Assembly: GCA_947652115.1 (NCBI GenBank)
Contig: OX393561.1
Span: 30,766,699 to 30,830,698, forward strand
From: Blastomussa wellsi
Taxonomy: Eukaryota; Cnidaria; Anthozoa; Scleractinia; Plerogyridae
Direction: 5' to 3'
Length of the DNA: 64,000 nt
Shown here: positions 12,794 to 23,402 of the stretch, in pieces
Layout: every line of letters starts with the position of its first letter
How positions within the stretch are numbered: position 1 is the first letter of the stretch
Program-made: the position numbers and the translations under genes
The notes under the pieces: generated by a model
Database searches by the model: none
What the model was told of the DNA's origin: nothing
The model's input: only the letters and a program-made list of their open reading frames with translations

Positions 12794-12885
12794 GGTTACC
12801 ATGATGTAGCAGTCACTCTGTTGCTTGTTGTTGGGGAGGATCTAGCCTCAGCTCTACTTGAACAACTGTCTCTTCATCAACTCAG
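12794..12885 (+). CDS. TBC1D20: TBC1D20 exon 5
   Basis: Begins GYHDVAVTLLLVVGEDLASALLE, matching human GYHDIVVTFLLVVGERLATSLVE almost residue for residue. Acceptor TTTCAAG, donor CTCAG|GTAAAG, exit phase 2. Confidence 0.93.
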
Positions 12886-13795
12886 GTAAAGTGACCATTG
12901 CTCTTTTAACACATCAAAGTGACATCCCGTTGAAAGCTTGAATCACACCTTATTTGTGTTCCATTGATTTGTTTGTACTCTTTAACTTTCATAGAAAATG
13001 TCATAATTACAAACTTAATGTTCTTCCTGCAACAATAGTGACAATAGTGTTGTCTGATGTTTTACTTAATACTTATTCCGTATATTTCGTCTTTTATCAA
13101 ATAGATAGAAATAGACCTTTTTACCAATACAGTGGCCATTTTGATTTCTATGGTTTCAAAAGACAATATGGGATACCCAGGGTGCAAATTAATGTATTTT
13201 CCCCCTGAGCTAAATCTTCTCCAACAACAAGCAACAGAGTGACTGCTACATTATAGTAATCCTTTAAAAAATAGTAAAATATCCAAATGGCCGACGTATC
13301 GTAAAAAAATCTATTCCTCTAAAAGGAAAAGATTTTAAAGATTTTCCTTGCTTAACCCTTTCACTCCCATGGGAAAGACGGCATTTTTGTAAATCGGTAA
13401 CTATGGACCCAAAGACCCAATACAATACACCATTTGAAAGGTACATGACTGTATTGATTGTGGTATGTCATAAATCACAGCAATGGACCTGGAAGAGGAA
13501 GTCACTAGTTGTTAAAATTCAGTTTCTACAGTTTGGCTTTGCATCACTTTGCGAAATTTGAAGTTTGTGATTCTGTAGATGTCAAATTGTTTTGAGAATT
13601 TCAATTCAGGTTCGCTCGCATTTTTCGTAGAAGCGAGTCTTCGCTTAATCATTTTGGCCACGGTGGCCTTGTGAGCCAACACCAAATTTGACAATGTGAT
13701 GAAGAAATTTGGGGTCAATTACAGTACAAGACGTACCTCAACAAGCTCGCGTACATATTTTGGGTATACTGTACCCCTGGTAAAGTTTGCATTCA

Positions 13796-13925
13796 AGCCT
13801 AGTGGCCCATCAAGCTGGGGTTTCTGTGGCATGAAGCAACTGGGAATATTTCTACTACCACTTGGATGGGATGCTAATCCATTGCAGGGTTACCCCCAGC
13901 ATTATTTTGCCGGTACCCATTTATA
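13796..13925 (-). repeat. tRNA-derived SINE fragment, head-to-head with next copy
   Basis: A reverse-strand SINE body fragment (TAGTGGCCCATCA, TTGGATGGGATGCTA, CAGGGTTACCCCC). It directly abuts the forward copy that starts at about 13926, forming a small inverted SINE dimer in TBC1D20 intron 5. Confidence 0.55.
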
Positions 13926-14186
13926 CTGGAAGCGCAGTGGCCTAATGGTTAGTGTGCTGGACTCCGTATCCAGGTTTGAGCCTCTAGCCGGGGCACTGCT
14001 CTGTGTTCTTGGGCAAGACACTTTACTCTCACAATGCCTCTCTTCAGGTGTATAAATGGGTACCGGTAAATTTACTGCTGGGGGGTAACCCTTCGATGGA
14101 CTAGCATCCCATCCAGGGAGGAGTAGAAATACTCTCTGTCGCTTAATGCTACAGAAACAGGGATGAGCTCTGGCCTGATCGGCCAC
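13926..14186 (+). repeat. tRNA-derived SINE, full head and body
   Basis: The head GCGCAGTGGCCTAATGGTTAG carries a pol III A box (TGGCCTAATGG) and GGTTTGAGCC resembles a B box. The shared body follows with TTGGGCAAGACACTTTACTC and GATGGACTAGCATCCCATCC. It lies in TBC1D20 intron 5. Confidence 0.7.
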
Positions 14187-14189
14187 TAT

Positions 14190-14465
14190 TATTCCATGAG
14201 CGCGCATTGGATATGAGATTGTAAATAGCCAATGAGGCGCGTAGCGCCAAGTTGGCTATAACCATCTCATTTCCAACAAGCGCGAGTGGAGTAACTGTTT
14301 TATTAAAAACGCTCCCAAAATATTGTACAAACATTGGGAAAAATGCATTCTTTTACACGTACACCTACCATATTTGTAGATCAATGGTATATGAGCTTAT
14401 ATACCATTGCCTCTATACCAATCAGAACAAAGGAAATGCAATATACCATAGCTAGTTTTTAATAT
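14190..14465. repeat. Dispersed element, copy of 34825-35057
   Basis: Shares with 34825-35057 the order TTATTCCA(C/T)GAGCGCGC, a palindromic GCGCGTAGCGC centre (this copy only), CCAACAAGCGCGAGTGGA, CAATGGTATATGAGC and a terminal ATATACCATAGCTAGTTTT. It looks like a non-autonomous element with a self-complementary 5' end. It lies in TBC1D20 intron 5. Confidence 0.65.
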
Positions 14466-14517
14466 TGAAAAATGTAACAAAATAAAGTAAACTTAATGAA
14501 TTTACTGTTGATTGAAG

Positions 14518-14619
14518 GGACTTCATGGAAGGCACAATGGAGAAGACCAATAAAATGCTGGCATTTTTACATCCCATTATAGAAGAAGCTGACCCTGAAT
14601 TAGAAGATTTTCTTATCAG
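14518..14619 (+). CDS. TBC1D20: TBC1D20 exon 6
   Basis: Encodes RDFMEGTMEKTNKML... and PELEDFLIR, matching human RDFMDPTMDNTKHIL and PELHDFM. The first Arg is split (AG|G). Acceptor TTGAAG, donor ATCAG|GTAATG, phase 2 on both sides. Confidence 0.92.
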
Positions 14620-14654
14620 GTAATGATAAGATTGATTTCATATTGTATAGTGCA

Positions 14655-15040
14655 GCTCTTGGAATGTGAGTGGTGCTTTGGCCTAATGGCTGGTGTTTTG
14701 GACTCTGGATTAACCAGTCTGGGTTCAATCCTTGGTGGGGCATTGGGCAAGACTCTTTCGTCATGGCTCTTTCCACCACCCAGGGCCCTGTTGCTAAAAG
14801 GCTGGGTAATTTTGCTATCCATCGGACAAATCACTATCCAGTGGATAAATGCTGGCAAACTGGGGCCAGGTGTACAAATGGGTAGAACCAATTTTCATGC
14901 TGGGTGGGGAGGGGGGGGGGGGGTAACCCTGCAATGTACAAACATTCCATCCAAGGGGGGGGGGGGGAAGTAGAAAAACTCTTATTGTTACTTCAATGAA
15001 ATGAAAGAAATCTGGGATATGCTCTAACCTGATGGGCCAT
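14655..15040 (+). repeat. tRNA-derived SINE, diverged copy
   Basis: The head TTTGGCCTAATGGCTGG resembles a pol III A box and GGGTTCAATCC a B box. The body has GGGCAAGACTCTTTCGTC, then G-rich runs at 14909-14922 and 14956-14967 and a TGATGGGCCATTAGGC tail. It lies in TBC1D20 intron 6. Confidence 0.55.
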
Positions 15041-15381
15041 TAGGCTCATATGAAGACTTAGCCTACCTCTTGGAATGGGGGCCTTTATAAGAATGGGGTC
15101 ACAACCTCGAGGTGTTTGGATAGCTGATGAAACACTGCCTCGAGTGTTTGATATGTCTTCTGAATCAAAGCAAAAACTAACGAGAAAACGGAGAAATAAA
15201 ATCGTCAAAATCTATGCTAATTAAGATCGGGTTTCCAAACCTCCTTCAACTTGATGAATTATTAATGAGTTTCAGAAGGAAAGCGCTAAGGTGAACCATT
15301 GCTTTTGCATTTACAAATTGTACGTTGTTGTCTTCTTCTTTTGATGGAAATCAATAGTCAATTTTTTTCTTTTCCAACCAG

Positions 15382-15523
15382 ATCTGAAGTGGGCCAAGTG
15401 TTTGCACTGAGCTGGCTAATCACGTGGTATGGTCACGTGTTGAAGGATTTTGCTACTATCGTTCGCTTGTACGACTTCTTTCTAGCCACCCATCCCGTCA
15501 TGCCTGTCTATTTTGGCGCTGCA
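15382..15523 (+). CDS. TBC1D20: TBC1D20 exon 7
   Basis: Encodes SEVGQVFALSWLITWYGHVL and then VRLYDFFLATHPVMPVYFGAA, near-identical to human AEVGTIFALSWLITWFGHVL and VRLYDFFLACHPLMPIYFAA. This is the C-terminal half of the TBC domain. Acceptor CCAACCAG, donor GCA|GTAAGT, exit phase 0. Confidence 0.95.
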
Positions 15524-15526
15524 GTA

Positions 15527-15544
15527 AGTAATAATAATAATAAT

Positions 15545-15609
<65 letters not shown>
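15527..15609 (+). repeat. (TAA)n microsatellite at a splice donor
   Basis: A nearly pure TAA/AAT triplet run begins a few bases after the GTAAGT donor of TBC1D20 exon 7, with one TTA interruption near 15542. Confidence 0.9.
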
Positions 15610-15611
<2 letters not shown>

Positions 15612-16194
15612 TTGTTGTGCGCCATTTCCCAATGGTTCAATGGCGCTTTACAGCGCCATTGTGTGTTCTTTTCATTTGCACTACCACAGGGGTTCATGAT
15701 CTACTGTTGTTTATAAATGGTAGTAACGATACGCGTGCAGTTCACAGTCGCATGTGGTGCGAGCGGTGATTCGATATTAGTTTGAGTCAGTCTTGTCGTT
15801 CAGGCTTGTGAAACTCTAAAAATCCAAGTATGCACAAAGTCAAATACTAGAAAAGCAAAAAGTGTGATTGAAGTGTGATAAACCAAACGTGCAACGGGTA
15901 CCAAGCGTAACCTAAATCAAGATTGGTTTGATTTTGTACTCTCTTGACTTCATGTTCTTTACAACTCGTTCACAATATTTCTGGTTCGTCTCCACTCCCT
16001 TTTCTCTTCCCTCTCTCCCCTCCCTGCCATCTCCCTGGTTCCCACTCCCTTTACACAGCAGTGCACGCATGATTGTTTCTTAACGTTTGGAGAACCAATC
16101 AGATTTGTGGATTTGCAAAAGAACACGATGGGTGCTTACTAACTGACATTAGTTAAAGAACATTACCCAAATATGAAACTAAACATTAAATCCC

Positions 16195-16475
16195 ATAAAA
16201 ACGAAACAGGAACGTTAAATTGAAAGTCATCGTTGAAAAAAGTGGAAATGTTGTTTACAGTGGTCAGTCCTCAGACATGCCACTGAAACACTCAAACAGG
16301 AACGAAACACATATTTCAAATAAACATGACAAGCTGAAGTCCCAGCTGGCTAGAGGCTACAAGCCTGATCGAGGAGTTGAACTGGGGTCTGCCAATTCCA
16401 GTTAGTAGCAGAGCAGGACTTGAACGTGGGCCTCCGGATTTCAAGTCCGGCGCCCTAACCACTCGGCCACGTTAC
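16195..16475 (-). repeat. tRNA-Ser-like sequence heading a SINE-like unit
   Basis: On the reverse strand, 16475-16404 folds like a tRNA. It has an A box (TGGCCGAGTGG), an anticodon arm CCGGACTTGAAATCCGG with anticodon TGA (Ser), and a B box (GTTCAAGTCC). The long variable arm of a real tRNA-Ser is missing and the acceptor stem has mismatches (GTAACGT against CTGCTAC), so it is a tRNA pseudogene or the head of a SINE rather than a working tRNA. The tail toward lower coordinates is unassigned. It lies in TBC1D20 intron 7. Confidence 0.55.
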
Positions 16476-16905
16476 CCCTTATAAGGCCATGCTGCTCCCC
16501 TTTATAAGGCCATGCTTCCTCGCTGCCTCCCTTATAAGGCCATGGTGCTTTTTGCTGCCTCGCTTATAAGGCCACGCTGCCTCCCTTATACATCCACGCT
16601 TCCACTCTACCTCCCTTATAAGGCCATGCTTCCTCGCTGCCTCCCTTATAAGGCCACGCTTCCACTCTACCTCCCTTATAAGGCCATGCTTCCTCGCTGC
16701 CTCCCTTATAAGTCCACGCTTCCACTCTACCTCCCTTATAAGGCCATGGTGCCTCGCTGCCTCCCTTATAAGGCCACTCTACCTCCCTTATAAGGCCATG
16801 GTGCTTTGCTGCCTCGCTTGTAAGGCCACGCTGCCTCCCTTATAAGGCCACGCTGCCTCCCTTATAAGGCCACGCTGCCTCCCTTATAAGGCCATGCTGC
16901 CTCAC
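16476..16905 (+). repeat. CTTATAAGGCCA minisatellite
   Basis: About twenty copies of a core CTTATAAGGCCAYGCT separated by variable links (TCCTCGCTGCCTCC, TCCACTCTACCTCC, GCCTCC), giving unit lengths of about 20 to 33 bp. It starts directly at the end of the tRNA-like sequence and runs into the target site of the PLE insertion at 16915. It lies in TBC1D20 intron 7. A reading frame is open through part of it, but I treat this as chance. Confidence 0.9.
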
Positions 16906-16914
16906 TTAAGTTGA

Positions 16915-16918
16915 ATAG

Positions 16919-16963
<45 letters not shown>

Positions 16964-17099
16964 GTATAACAATATAATTTGGTTTTATCAACTGGGTTGA
17001 TAATGTCAATTGGCCACCGTAAAGAGATTCAAGAGCTGACGTTTCGAGCGTTAGCCCTTCGTCGGAGCGAATCAACCCAGTTGATGAAACCAAATTATA
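16915..17099 (-). mobile_element. PLE family A 3' end, 13-bp TSD
   Basis: A truncated 3' end of the PLE family seen at 52648-53506, inserted in reverse orientation. It is flanked by TCACTTAAGTTGA at 16902-16914 and 17100-17112, a 13-bp target-site duplication. Identity rests on the shared terminus: GGGGGTAAGTTTCTAAAG, then CAACTGGGTTGATAATG and the GTTTCGAGCGTTAGCCC block. It lies in TBC1D20 intron 7, only about 50 bp before exon 8. Confidence 0.85.
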
Positions 17100-17150
17100 T
17101 CACTTAAGTTGATCCGATCAACCTGCGTCTATTTTGGTTTTGCTGTTTAG

Positions 17151-17341
17151 CTTATTATTCGCCGTCGTACCGATGTGCTGACTGGTGAATGTGAAATGAG
17201 TTATGTCCATCACCTTCTCTCTCGTATCCCTGATGACCTGCCTGATTACGTGGAAGAACTTATCAACACGTCGCATTCGCTCTTCTGTAAATTTCCTCCT
17301 GAAAAGCTAGCTGGTGCTGTAGAACGGTACCTCAAAGAAAG
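17151..17341 (+). CDS. TBC1D20: TBC1D20 exon 8
   Basis: Encodes MSYVHHLLSRIPDDLP and LFCKFPPEKLA, matching human MASVHHLLSQIPQDLP and LFVQFPPSELA. The acceptor TGCTGTTTAG joins exon 7 in phase 0. The donor is AG|GTACGT, exit phase 2. Confidence 0.92.
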
Positions 17342-18111
17342 GTACGTGAAATGGTTCCTGGAATCTTCTGTCGAATCAGGCCCCATTTATATGGTCTCTG
17401 GTATCCGAGTTACCCTGGGCGAGCTACCTTTTCACTAAAACGTTGGAAAATTCCACCAACCGTTTATATGATCCTACTCGAGTTGTCTCGGGGGACGAAA
17501 CAATTCGGGTAGGCGAGTTGTCTCGTACTGTCCGGATTTCAGGGTTTTAAGCAAAAAATTGCACTAAAGAAAGGCCTCGAATGATCGAATAAACGAAAGA
17601 AATTCATGCGCAAATGTCTGCGTTGTTTGCGTAAGTTTGAAAAATATCGATTCCCAACTTTGAACTTATTTTTTCGTTTCCATTTTTTTAATCTGACCGT
17701 TTTTATTCTCCCTTGAGTAAGGCACGTTGCTATGGGCAACTGGCTCGGTTCCCTATAAGTAACTTGACGGGCTCGGCTTTTCCATGATTTGGCGCGCTTT
17801 TATGGCACGTGACGTAGATGTTTCTATTGAATACTAAACTCGTGGTAACAACGTAGTTTTGACTTCGAAACCTTGTCTCGAAACTTCCCGCAAGCGATAA
17901 TCGAGTGTCCCCAAGAACTATATAGCAATCATGGGTGATTTAATGTACCATTTTGCTATCAAGCGCCTCATCTTTGCTGCAATCTTCAGTTTGTGTAATA
18001 TAAATTTGCTTCCCTTCTCTAAACAATTTCTCGGACATCTATACATCTGTACCTCTTAAGCTCCAAAACGTACACGAAGCTGAATCAGGATGGTGTTTTT
18101 TTTAATTCCAG

Positions 18112-18352
18112 CATGGCCGTAGCCAAGCACAAACAGTTCTTAAGAGAGTTAGAAGATCAAAGACCCGACTCCGTTTTAAGACAACGAAAAAAGCAGCTTG
18201 CCCGTTACAAAGACAATGAGCTTAACGCCCCACCCGACTTCCAATCGCCGAATCAAACAAATGCTTACGTAAAGTTGGCTGTGTGGACATTAACTGCTTC
18301 TGTTGGCACAGTGGCACTTATTGTGTTGAGCTCTGCAAAACGGTGGATATAG
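18112..18352 (+). CDS. TBC1D20: TBC1D20 exon 9, C-terminal membrane anchor
   Basis: Completes the protein. Acceptor TTAATTCCAG; the split codon AG|C is followed by MAVAKHKQF. The stretch RPDSVLRQR matches human RPDMVLRQR. The end AYVKLAVWTLTASVGTVALI is a hydrophobic segment (about residues 396-414) corresponding to the C-terminal ER anchor of TBC1D20. The stop is TAG at 18350-18352. Confidence 0.93.
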
Positions 18353-19117
18353 CAAGAGGGATAAGGTTCTTCCTGCAGTTAAATATTGCCTCTTTTAAGT
18401 GAGCGCGCCAGCGAGAGAGAATGGAAAGGAGCTTGACGGGAAACCTTTCGTTACTCCAATGTGGCGGTACGGTGACACAGCAAAAATGTCACGCAATCTT
18501 CGCACAAAAGACCAGAATATATCAAGTGGTTAGGCCAGAGCGAGTTGATGGAACCCTAGTAAGCTACAAATAGGTTGAGAATTTGCAATGACAGCAAGTA
18601 CAGGGGTATCGTTTCTTGTCTGTAACGGCTTTATCATTGCAGTGATAAAAAGATGGTGGAAAATTTCCTTTTCTTCAAGATATCTCCTTGGTTATTGCGT
18701 ATTGCATGAAAACGCTACCTACGTGTGTGAGGGAATTGACCTTCAACTGATGTTTTCAGTTGCTTGCATCACCTGAGAACTGAAACAGTCCTGTGTTTGC
18801 AAGGGTGTTCAACAAAATTATTTTTTCCTTAAAATACTACCAAAACATGTAGCTTATCACCCGCGACAAAGAAATAACCAAAACATGCAACACAATTCCC
18901 CGGGGGGAAGGGGTGCTCCCTATCGGGGGAGGTGAAAGGTGTACCTTTACCGTCTAAAATGATGCTTTAATTTTGTACTGTGTTACAGCCTATGTTACAT
19001 AGCCATTATAAAAGAAATATTGTGTAAACTAACAAATAAATAATAAATAAATTCTATTTACAGTCAAATTTCAACTTGACGAACGAGTGAAGTCCGTGAA
19101 TTTTTGGGATATAAAGT
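18353..19117. other. Convergent intergenic stretch
   Basis: It separates the TBC1D20 stop from the reverse-strand acyltransferase stop. I see no gene. A G/C-rich block at about 18898-18960 resembles the GGGGGATACCCGGGG-type repeat of intron 4. Confidence 0.5.
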
Positions 19118-20638
19118 CTATTTCTGCGCACAAGCGCTTTTCAAAATTTGCAAGGATAAGTCAGTGAAATTTTCAGCTTGTGCTTTAGTCGTGACATGCG
19201 GAAAATACTCCACAGCCCAGTAAAGCTTGCCGTCCACAGTGAGTATATTGTTTCCGAATGTTGGGCCCGTTTTCGTTTCTTGCACTCCAAAATACGATCC
19301 GGCAAACTTGAACGGAGTGTTTTCGCTTTGATTTGTTACCTGGGCTCCGTAATTATTGATATTAAATAAATGGTTTCTACGACCCTCGTTGTATTTATAT
19401 TCGGACATTTTACAGTATGTTGGAATGTCAATGCATTGATAAAACTTCAGAAGGTTCAGATGTTTTCCGGTATCCAGCTGCGTGTGGACCTCGCGAGTAC
19501 ACGCGCGTGCAAAGTTCCAAAACCCTTGTTCATCTTCTGGGTCTACCGAGGGCACTGGAATACTTAACGTACTTCCACTCACATAAGCTCCAAACACGTC
19601 ATTGTTCAGCTGGGGCTGGCAGTCTTTTCGTAAGCTGATAGAGTAAGTTGAGTCCACGGAAACTGGAGTTTTCAGATCACGTTGTCTCTGTTGGAGAATT
19701 CGGGCGATCGCGAGATGCGTGGAGGCGGAAATGGCCCCGTGCACTGTGCACTTGTTTGCCTTGCAGCTCTTTATCAGTAACTTGGTTTCTTCTTCAGACA
19801 GGCTGCGACTCAAAAGGCAAGTTCTCTTTGATACCAGCGGGTGTGAATTGGCAACAGCTGGGTAAACGGACAGATATGAATTCTTTGGCTTAACAAAGAA
19901 TGTTCTTACTCGCTGAAGGGTGAAAAAACTTGACAACAGCAGTCTCTCCAAGATGCTAGGTTTGGCAAAATTTGACATCAGTGATTCAACAGGAGGTCTG
20001 AAAGGCAAGCTTTCGACTTTAAATTCTTCACCATCGTGGAGAAAAGTTAAATAGTCCATCAGCGTTTTTTGGAGCTCGAAAATGGAAAGTGCGTCGCAGA
20101 TAACATGGTAGAATGTGAATATCAACGCGTTTCGCAATTTTCCATCAACTAATGTTTCTCTTAGTAACCTGACACGCCACAATGGACCTATTGCAGTGTT
20201 GAATAAAGCACCGTTTATTTCTTTCTCGAAGCCGTCTTCCCATTTATCCGCCGATATCCCGTCTAATACTTGAAAGTCAACCGTATCAGGGCTGTTCATT
20301 TCTTCAAAGCACGCTTCATTGCCGCTCTCGTTGATTCTCATTCGTAAGGAAGGAAAACGCTTGGGAAGAAGACTGAGCGCTTTTCTGAGATGACCTTGAT
20401 TTAGTTCGTCTTTAGAATCCAGCAGCAATGCAGAAGTAACAGTCCCCCAGTGATTCACTCTTTCTCTTTCAAGCAGAACCTGTTCTAACAATCCCAGACG
20501 CCTCGTCAGTCTGCCGTTACTCTGCGATCGGTGAACACTGAAATCAGTATTATTTTTCCTTTTCACCTGAATCATAAAAGCAATGACGGCTGCTACGACC
20601 AACGCACAAATGACCAAAGCTATATAAGGTCCGAACAT
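19118..20638 (-). CDS. HxxxD acyltransferase (AATase/condensation-like) with N-terminal anchor, 506 aa
   Basis: A single-exon member of the CoA-dependent acyltransferase superfamily (condensation / alcohol-acetyltransferase type). I chose the ATG at 20638; the upstream extension has no ATG, only non-ATG codons. Residues ~4-25 are strongly hydrophobic (FGPYIALVICALVVAAVIAF) followed by KRKNN, a signal-anchor placing the enzyme on a membrane. The catalytic motif reads FYHVICDA (Y177, H178, D182): the catalytic second His and the Asp are kept, but the first His of the usual HHxxxD is Tyr. WRVRLL before it and the NINNYG stretch near the C-terminus also fit the fold. Substrate unknown. It is head-to-head with a close paralogue at 23403-24863; the first ~200 shared residues are almost identical and the C-terminal half is clearly more diverged. 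Confidence 0.85.
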   Translation of the reverse strand: MFGPYIALVICALVVAAVIAFMIQVKRKNNTDFSVHRSQSNGRLTRRLGLLEQVLLERERVNHWGTVTSALLLDSKDELNQGHLRKALSLLPKRFPSLRMRINESGNEACFEEMNSPDTVDFQVLDGISADKWEDGFEKEINGALFNTAIGPLWRVRLLRETLVDGKLRNALIFTFYHVICDALSIFELQKTLMDYLTFLHDGEEFKVESLPFRPPVESLMSNFAKPSILERLLLSSFFTLQRVRTFFVKPKNSYLSVYPAVANSHPLVSKRTCLLSRSLSEEETKLLIKSCKANKCTVHGAISASTHLAIARILQQRQRDLKTPVSVDSTYSISLRKDCQPQLNNDVFGAYVSGSTLSIPVPSVDPEDEQGFWNFARACTREVHTQLDTGKHLNLLKFYQCIDIPTYCKMSEYKYNEGRRNHLFNINNYGAQVTNQSENTPFKFAGSYFGVQETKTGPTFGNNILTVDGKLYWAVEYFPHVTTKAQAENFTDLSLQILKSACAQK

Positions 20639-20749
20639 ACTAAACGTGTTCAAAGACAAACGTTTTTCGATTCTGAACGTTTTCTCAGATGGCTTGCACA
20701 AAATGACTGGCCACTTTAGTCATTGCCGGTATTTTATAGGCACGCGTTA

Positions 20750-23340
20750 GTGATACGGAAGCGAGTATCCAATGGTATTTGTTATGGTAAAGAAAAGAAT
20801 AAGATTCCCGTTGTCGATACGTACGTCATTTGAAGGGCCAGATGACGCCAAATTTGGCGATTCATCTCTTGAGCTGAAACCTCAAGCGCTTATCTTATGA
20901 CGATATGTTGCGTCAAAAGCGGAGGTTATTTCTTATAAAAGCACTGTAGGCCTTATTTTTGTGAAAAAAAAATCCTGATGACATTTTATTGGTGGCATGG
21001 TCGACAGTCAGCGCGACGCAATTATGATATTTGTAATCCTCTTAACCACTTAGCACCCCCGCATGGTAATTCCAAACAAAATATTTTGTCTGTTGTCAAC
21101 AGTTCTGCATAAAATAACATCGAAAAAGTGATGATGTCACTTGTCTGTTTATAACAGATGTGACAAGCAATTCAAAGGGCTGCAAACGTCACGCGATATT
21201 AAACCACGTGCGTGCAACTGAATAACGAGGCAGCCTATAAATAGCGATAGTGTTATGTAGCAAAGTCACGCTGTGGAATTTTCTGGAGTTCTCTACAGAA
21301 TTCCATCGACTGCAAACTCAGTGGTTATGAAATGGAAGCATAACTCGCCTTTATGGCTTAAAAATGGTAGTCAAACCCAAAGCAAATGATAGGATTCCAT
21401 TGAAAGGAAGTGTTCGGTTGTGAAAAACTAACACAAATAAACCAATTTAGAAAGTAAGATTTTCCCTAAATTTTGTTCAGTGTAGCGTTGACCGAGTAGC
21501 TGATATTTCATCGTCTAGTGAATTTCATATATTGTTTTATTGTTTCGCAACAGAATAGCGTGAAAATAGCGTCTGTTGCCAGCCATTTTAAAGTTCGCAT
21601 TCTATGAAATACAAACTCAGTGCTGTTGAAATGGGAATGGTGGAAAAACACAAAATAACAAAAAGAAGTGTAGGGATGAAAAAAAGAAGAAATGATCAAG
21701 GCCAGTGAATTTTTACCCTAAATTGGATTAGTCAAACATTTTTAAAAGTATTTTATCATGAAGTGAACCTTGAATTGTTTACTTGTGGTGATATTGCTTT
21801 ATAATTGAATAGCCTAAAATAGCGTGACGTCGCTCGATACTAAGTCACGCGATTGCATTTTTCCATCCAGCACTTCATTATATACAAACTCAGTAAAGAT
21901 ATAATGGAAAGAACTGGTTTGTAAACGGCAGAATAACCGATACGAAATACTTAGATCTTATAAAAAAGTGTACTGATGGCAAAAACCGACAGAAATGACC
22001 CAGTTAATTACGGCGTTTCTTTTTTCGGACAAGAATTCGTCCTTCAGTTTGGAGTAGCTGAGATATCATCGAGTGAATACAATGTGTACTGTTTTGACTT
22101 GGAATTTAATAAAATAAACAACAATCGCAAAAAATAACATTGCATTGGCCTCTCTTTGTCTACGATTGTTTACCAGTCAAAATCCTTTCATTTTTGTAAA
22201 CGTTTATTTTCTGTTAATCTGTAATCTGTTTTTAAAATTCTCAAACATGTTTAATAGCACGATGCGCGCGCGCTAAAAGATCAGAATGTTTGACGTACGA
22301 AGCTCAGACGCCCGCGTTTCAGCGGAAAGAGCTTGCGCGTGCCCACGCAAACTAACGATGCGTGGGACGTGCGTGACTGACACGCGGAAGAGTGGAATGG
22401 TGGTTTGGGTGGTTTGTATGACTCAGCGAAGATCTCAAGGCTTTGTGCTATTTGTAGTTATTAGAAAAGATCGTTAAACTTGGGACATATGTACTGGCTT
22501 TATACACCTTTATGATGGGAGCTTATCTCTTGGTGGAAGGGAACCTCCATTCGTAAGGAACAGCACATCTTGTTTTCGATAATACATGATTTTTTCCAGT
22601 CGCCGGTAAGATGCGTCTAAACTTCGCATTGGATAGCGTTTATAAATTGAAGAATCCCCTTTCCAAAATAAAAGTTGTTAATATATGGAGTGGCGAATAA
22701 AACAGGCAATCAAGGGGGGTCTCCATAACAGCTAAACATTAACATTTAGACCATTAAGTTTTTTATCTGCTAACTTGTAACAGTTAAAATTTTGCTGTAA
22801 CAGTTATTAAACGACATTTCTCCTCCTCCTCCCCCAATTTGAGCAATAACCCCGGCTTTAAAAAGCGTAATGTGAATCACAGAACATCCACAGTTTGTTA
22901 ATATCACTCTGGAAATTACTTGACTTCGACAATAGCCAAAACAATAATAGTCAAAACAACAATATTCAAAACTGGTTACCCAGACTGAGACTCATTCCCA
23001 GTTTTTGACCGTACCTCCCAGCCTGCCCCGCAACCTTTGCAATGACATCGTCTATCCCCAGTCTTTCGAAAATATCTGGACCCCCTGGGAACGAGGTGAC
23101 TCGGAACGATAGGCATGTTTTTGGTACTCTGATATGAGCTGACGCAGTAGTGTTTTAAACTTTCCTTCAGTTTCACGATTCACTAATGTTTAGTGACGTG
23201 AGCGCGTTTGTTATGAAGGATTGCACTCGTATTCTAGCAGTTACCATGACAACACAATATCTTCAGAAATGCTTGGGCGATTGTCACACAATGAAATGGA
23301 TCAATATTAGCCATGAATAGTAAATACTACATAAATTAAA
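20750..23340. other. Bidirectional intergenic region between acyltransferase paralogues
   Basis: No coding exon seen. The promoters of the two divergent genes must lie at its ends; a TATA-like TTTTATAGG is at about 20733 for the left gene. The middle (about 21250-22140) is a degenerate tandem repeat, described separately. Confidence 0.5.
21250..22140 (+). repeat. Degenerate ~285-bp tandem repeat, about three copies
   Basis: The word (G/A)CAAACTCAGT recurs at 21312, 21611 and 21884 (spacings 299 and 273 bp). Each copy is preceded by AAAATAGCGTGA/AAGTCACG-like sequence and a TTCCAT or TTCTATG word, and followed by ATGGAAG/ATGGGAATGG, then GTAGCTGATATTTCATC-type sequence in two copies. The copies are strongly diverged, so the array is old. 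A partial fourth start is visible after about 22085. Confidence 0.6.
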
Positions 23341-23402
23341 GAAACGGTCTGTGTGTCCGTGTGAAAAAAAAAATAACAAAACGAGCGAGGTATAAAGTAA
23401 AA

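Noticed and set aside
15482..15769. Poly-Asn and poly-Ile frames over the TAA repeat
   Set aside because: Produced by the (TAA)n microsatellite inside TBC1D20 intron 7; no gene evidence.
16404..16475. Functional tRNA-Ser(TGA)
   Set aside because: No long variable arm and mismatched acceptor stem; better explained as a tRNA pseudogene or SINE head.
16512..16793. 93-residue LPYKAMLPRC-type repeat frame
   Set aside because: Lies wholly in the CTTATAAGGCCA minisatellite inside a TBC1D20 intron.
16476..16905. CRISPR array
   Set aside because: Unit length and links vary, the links are themselves repeats, and the genome is eukaryotic; it is a minisatellite.
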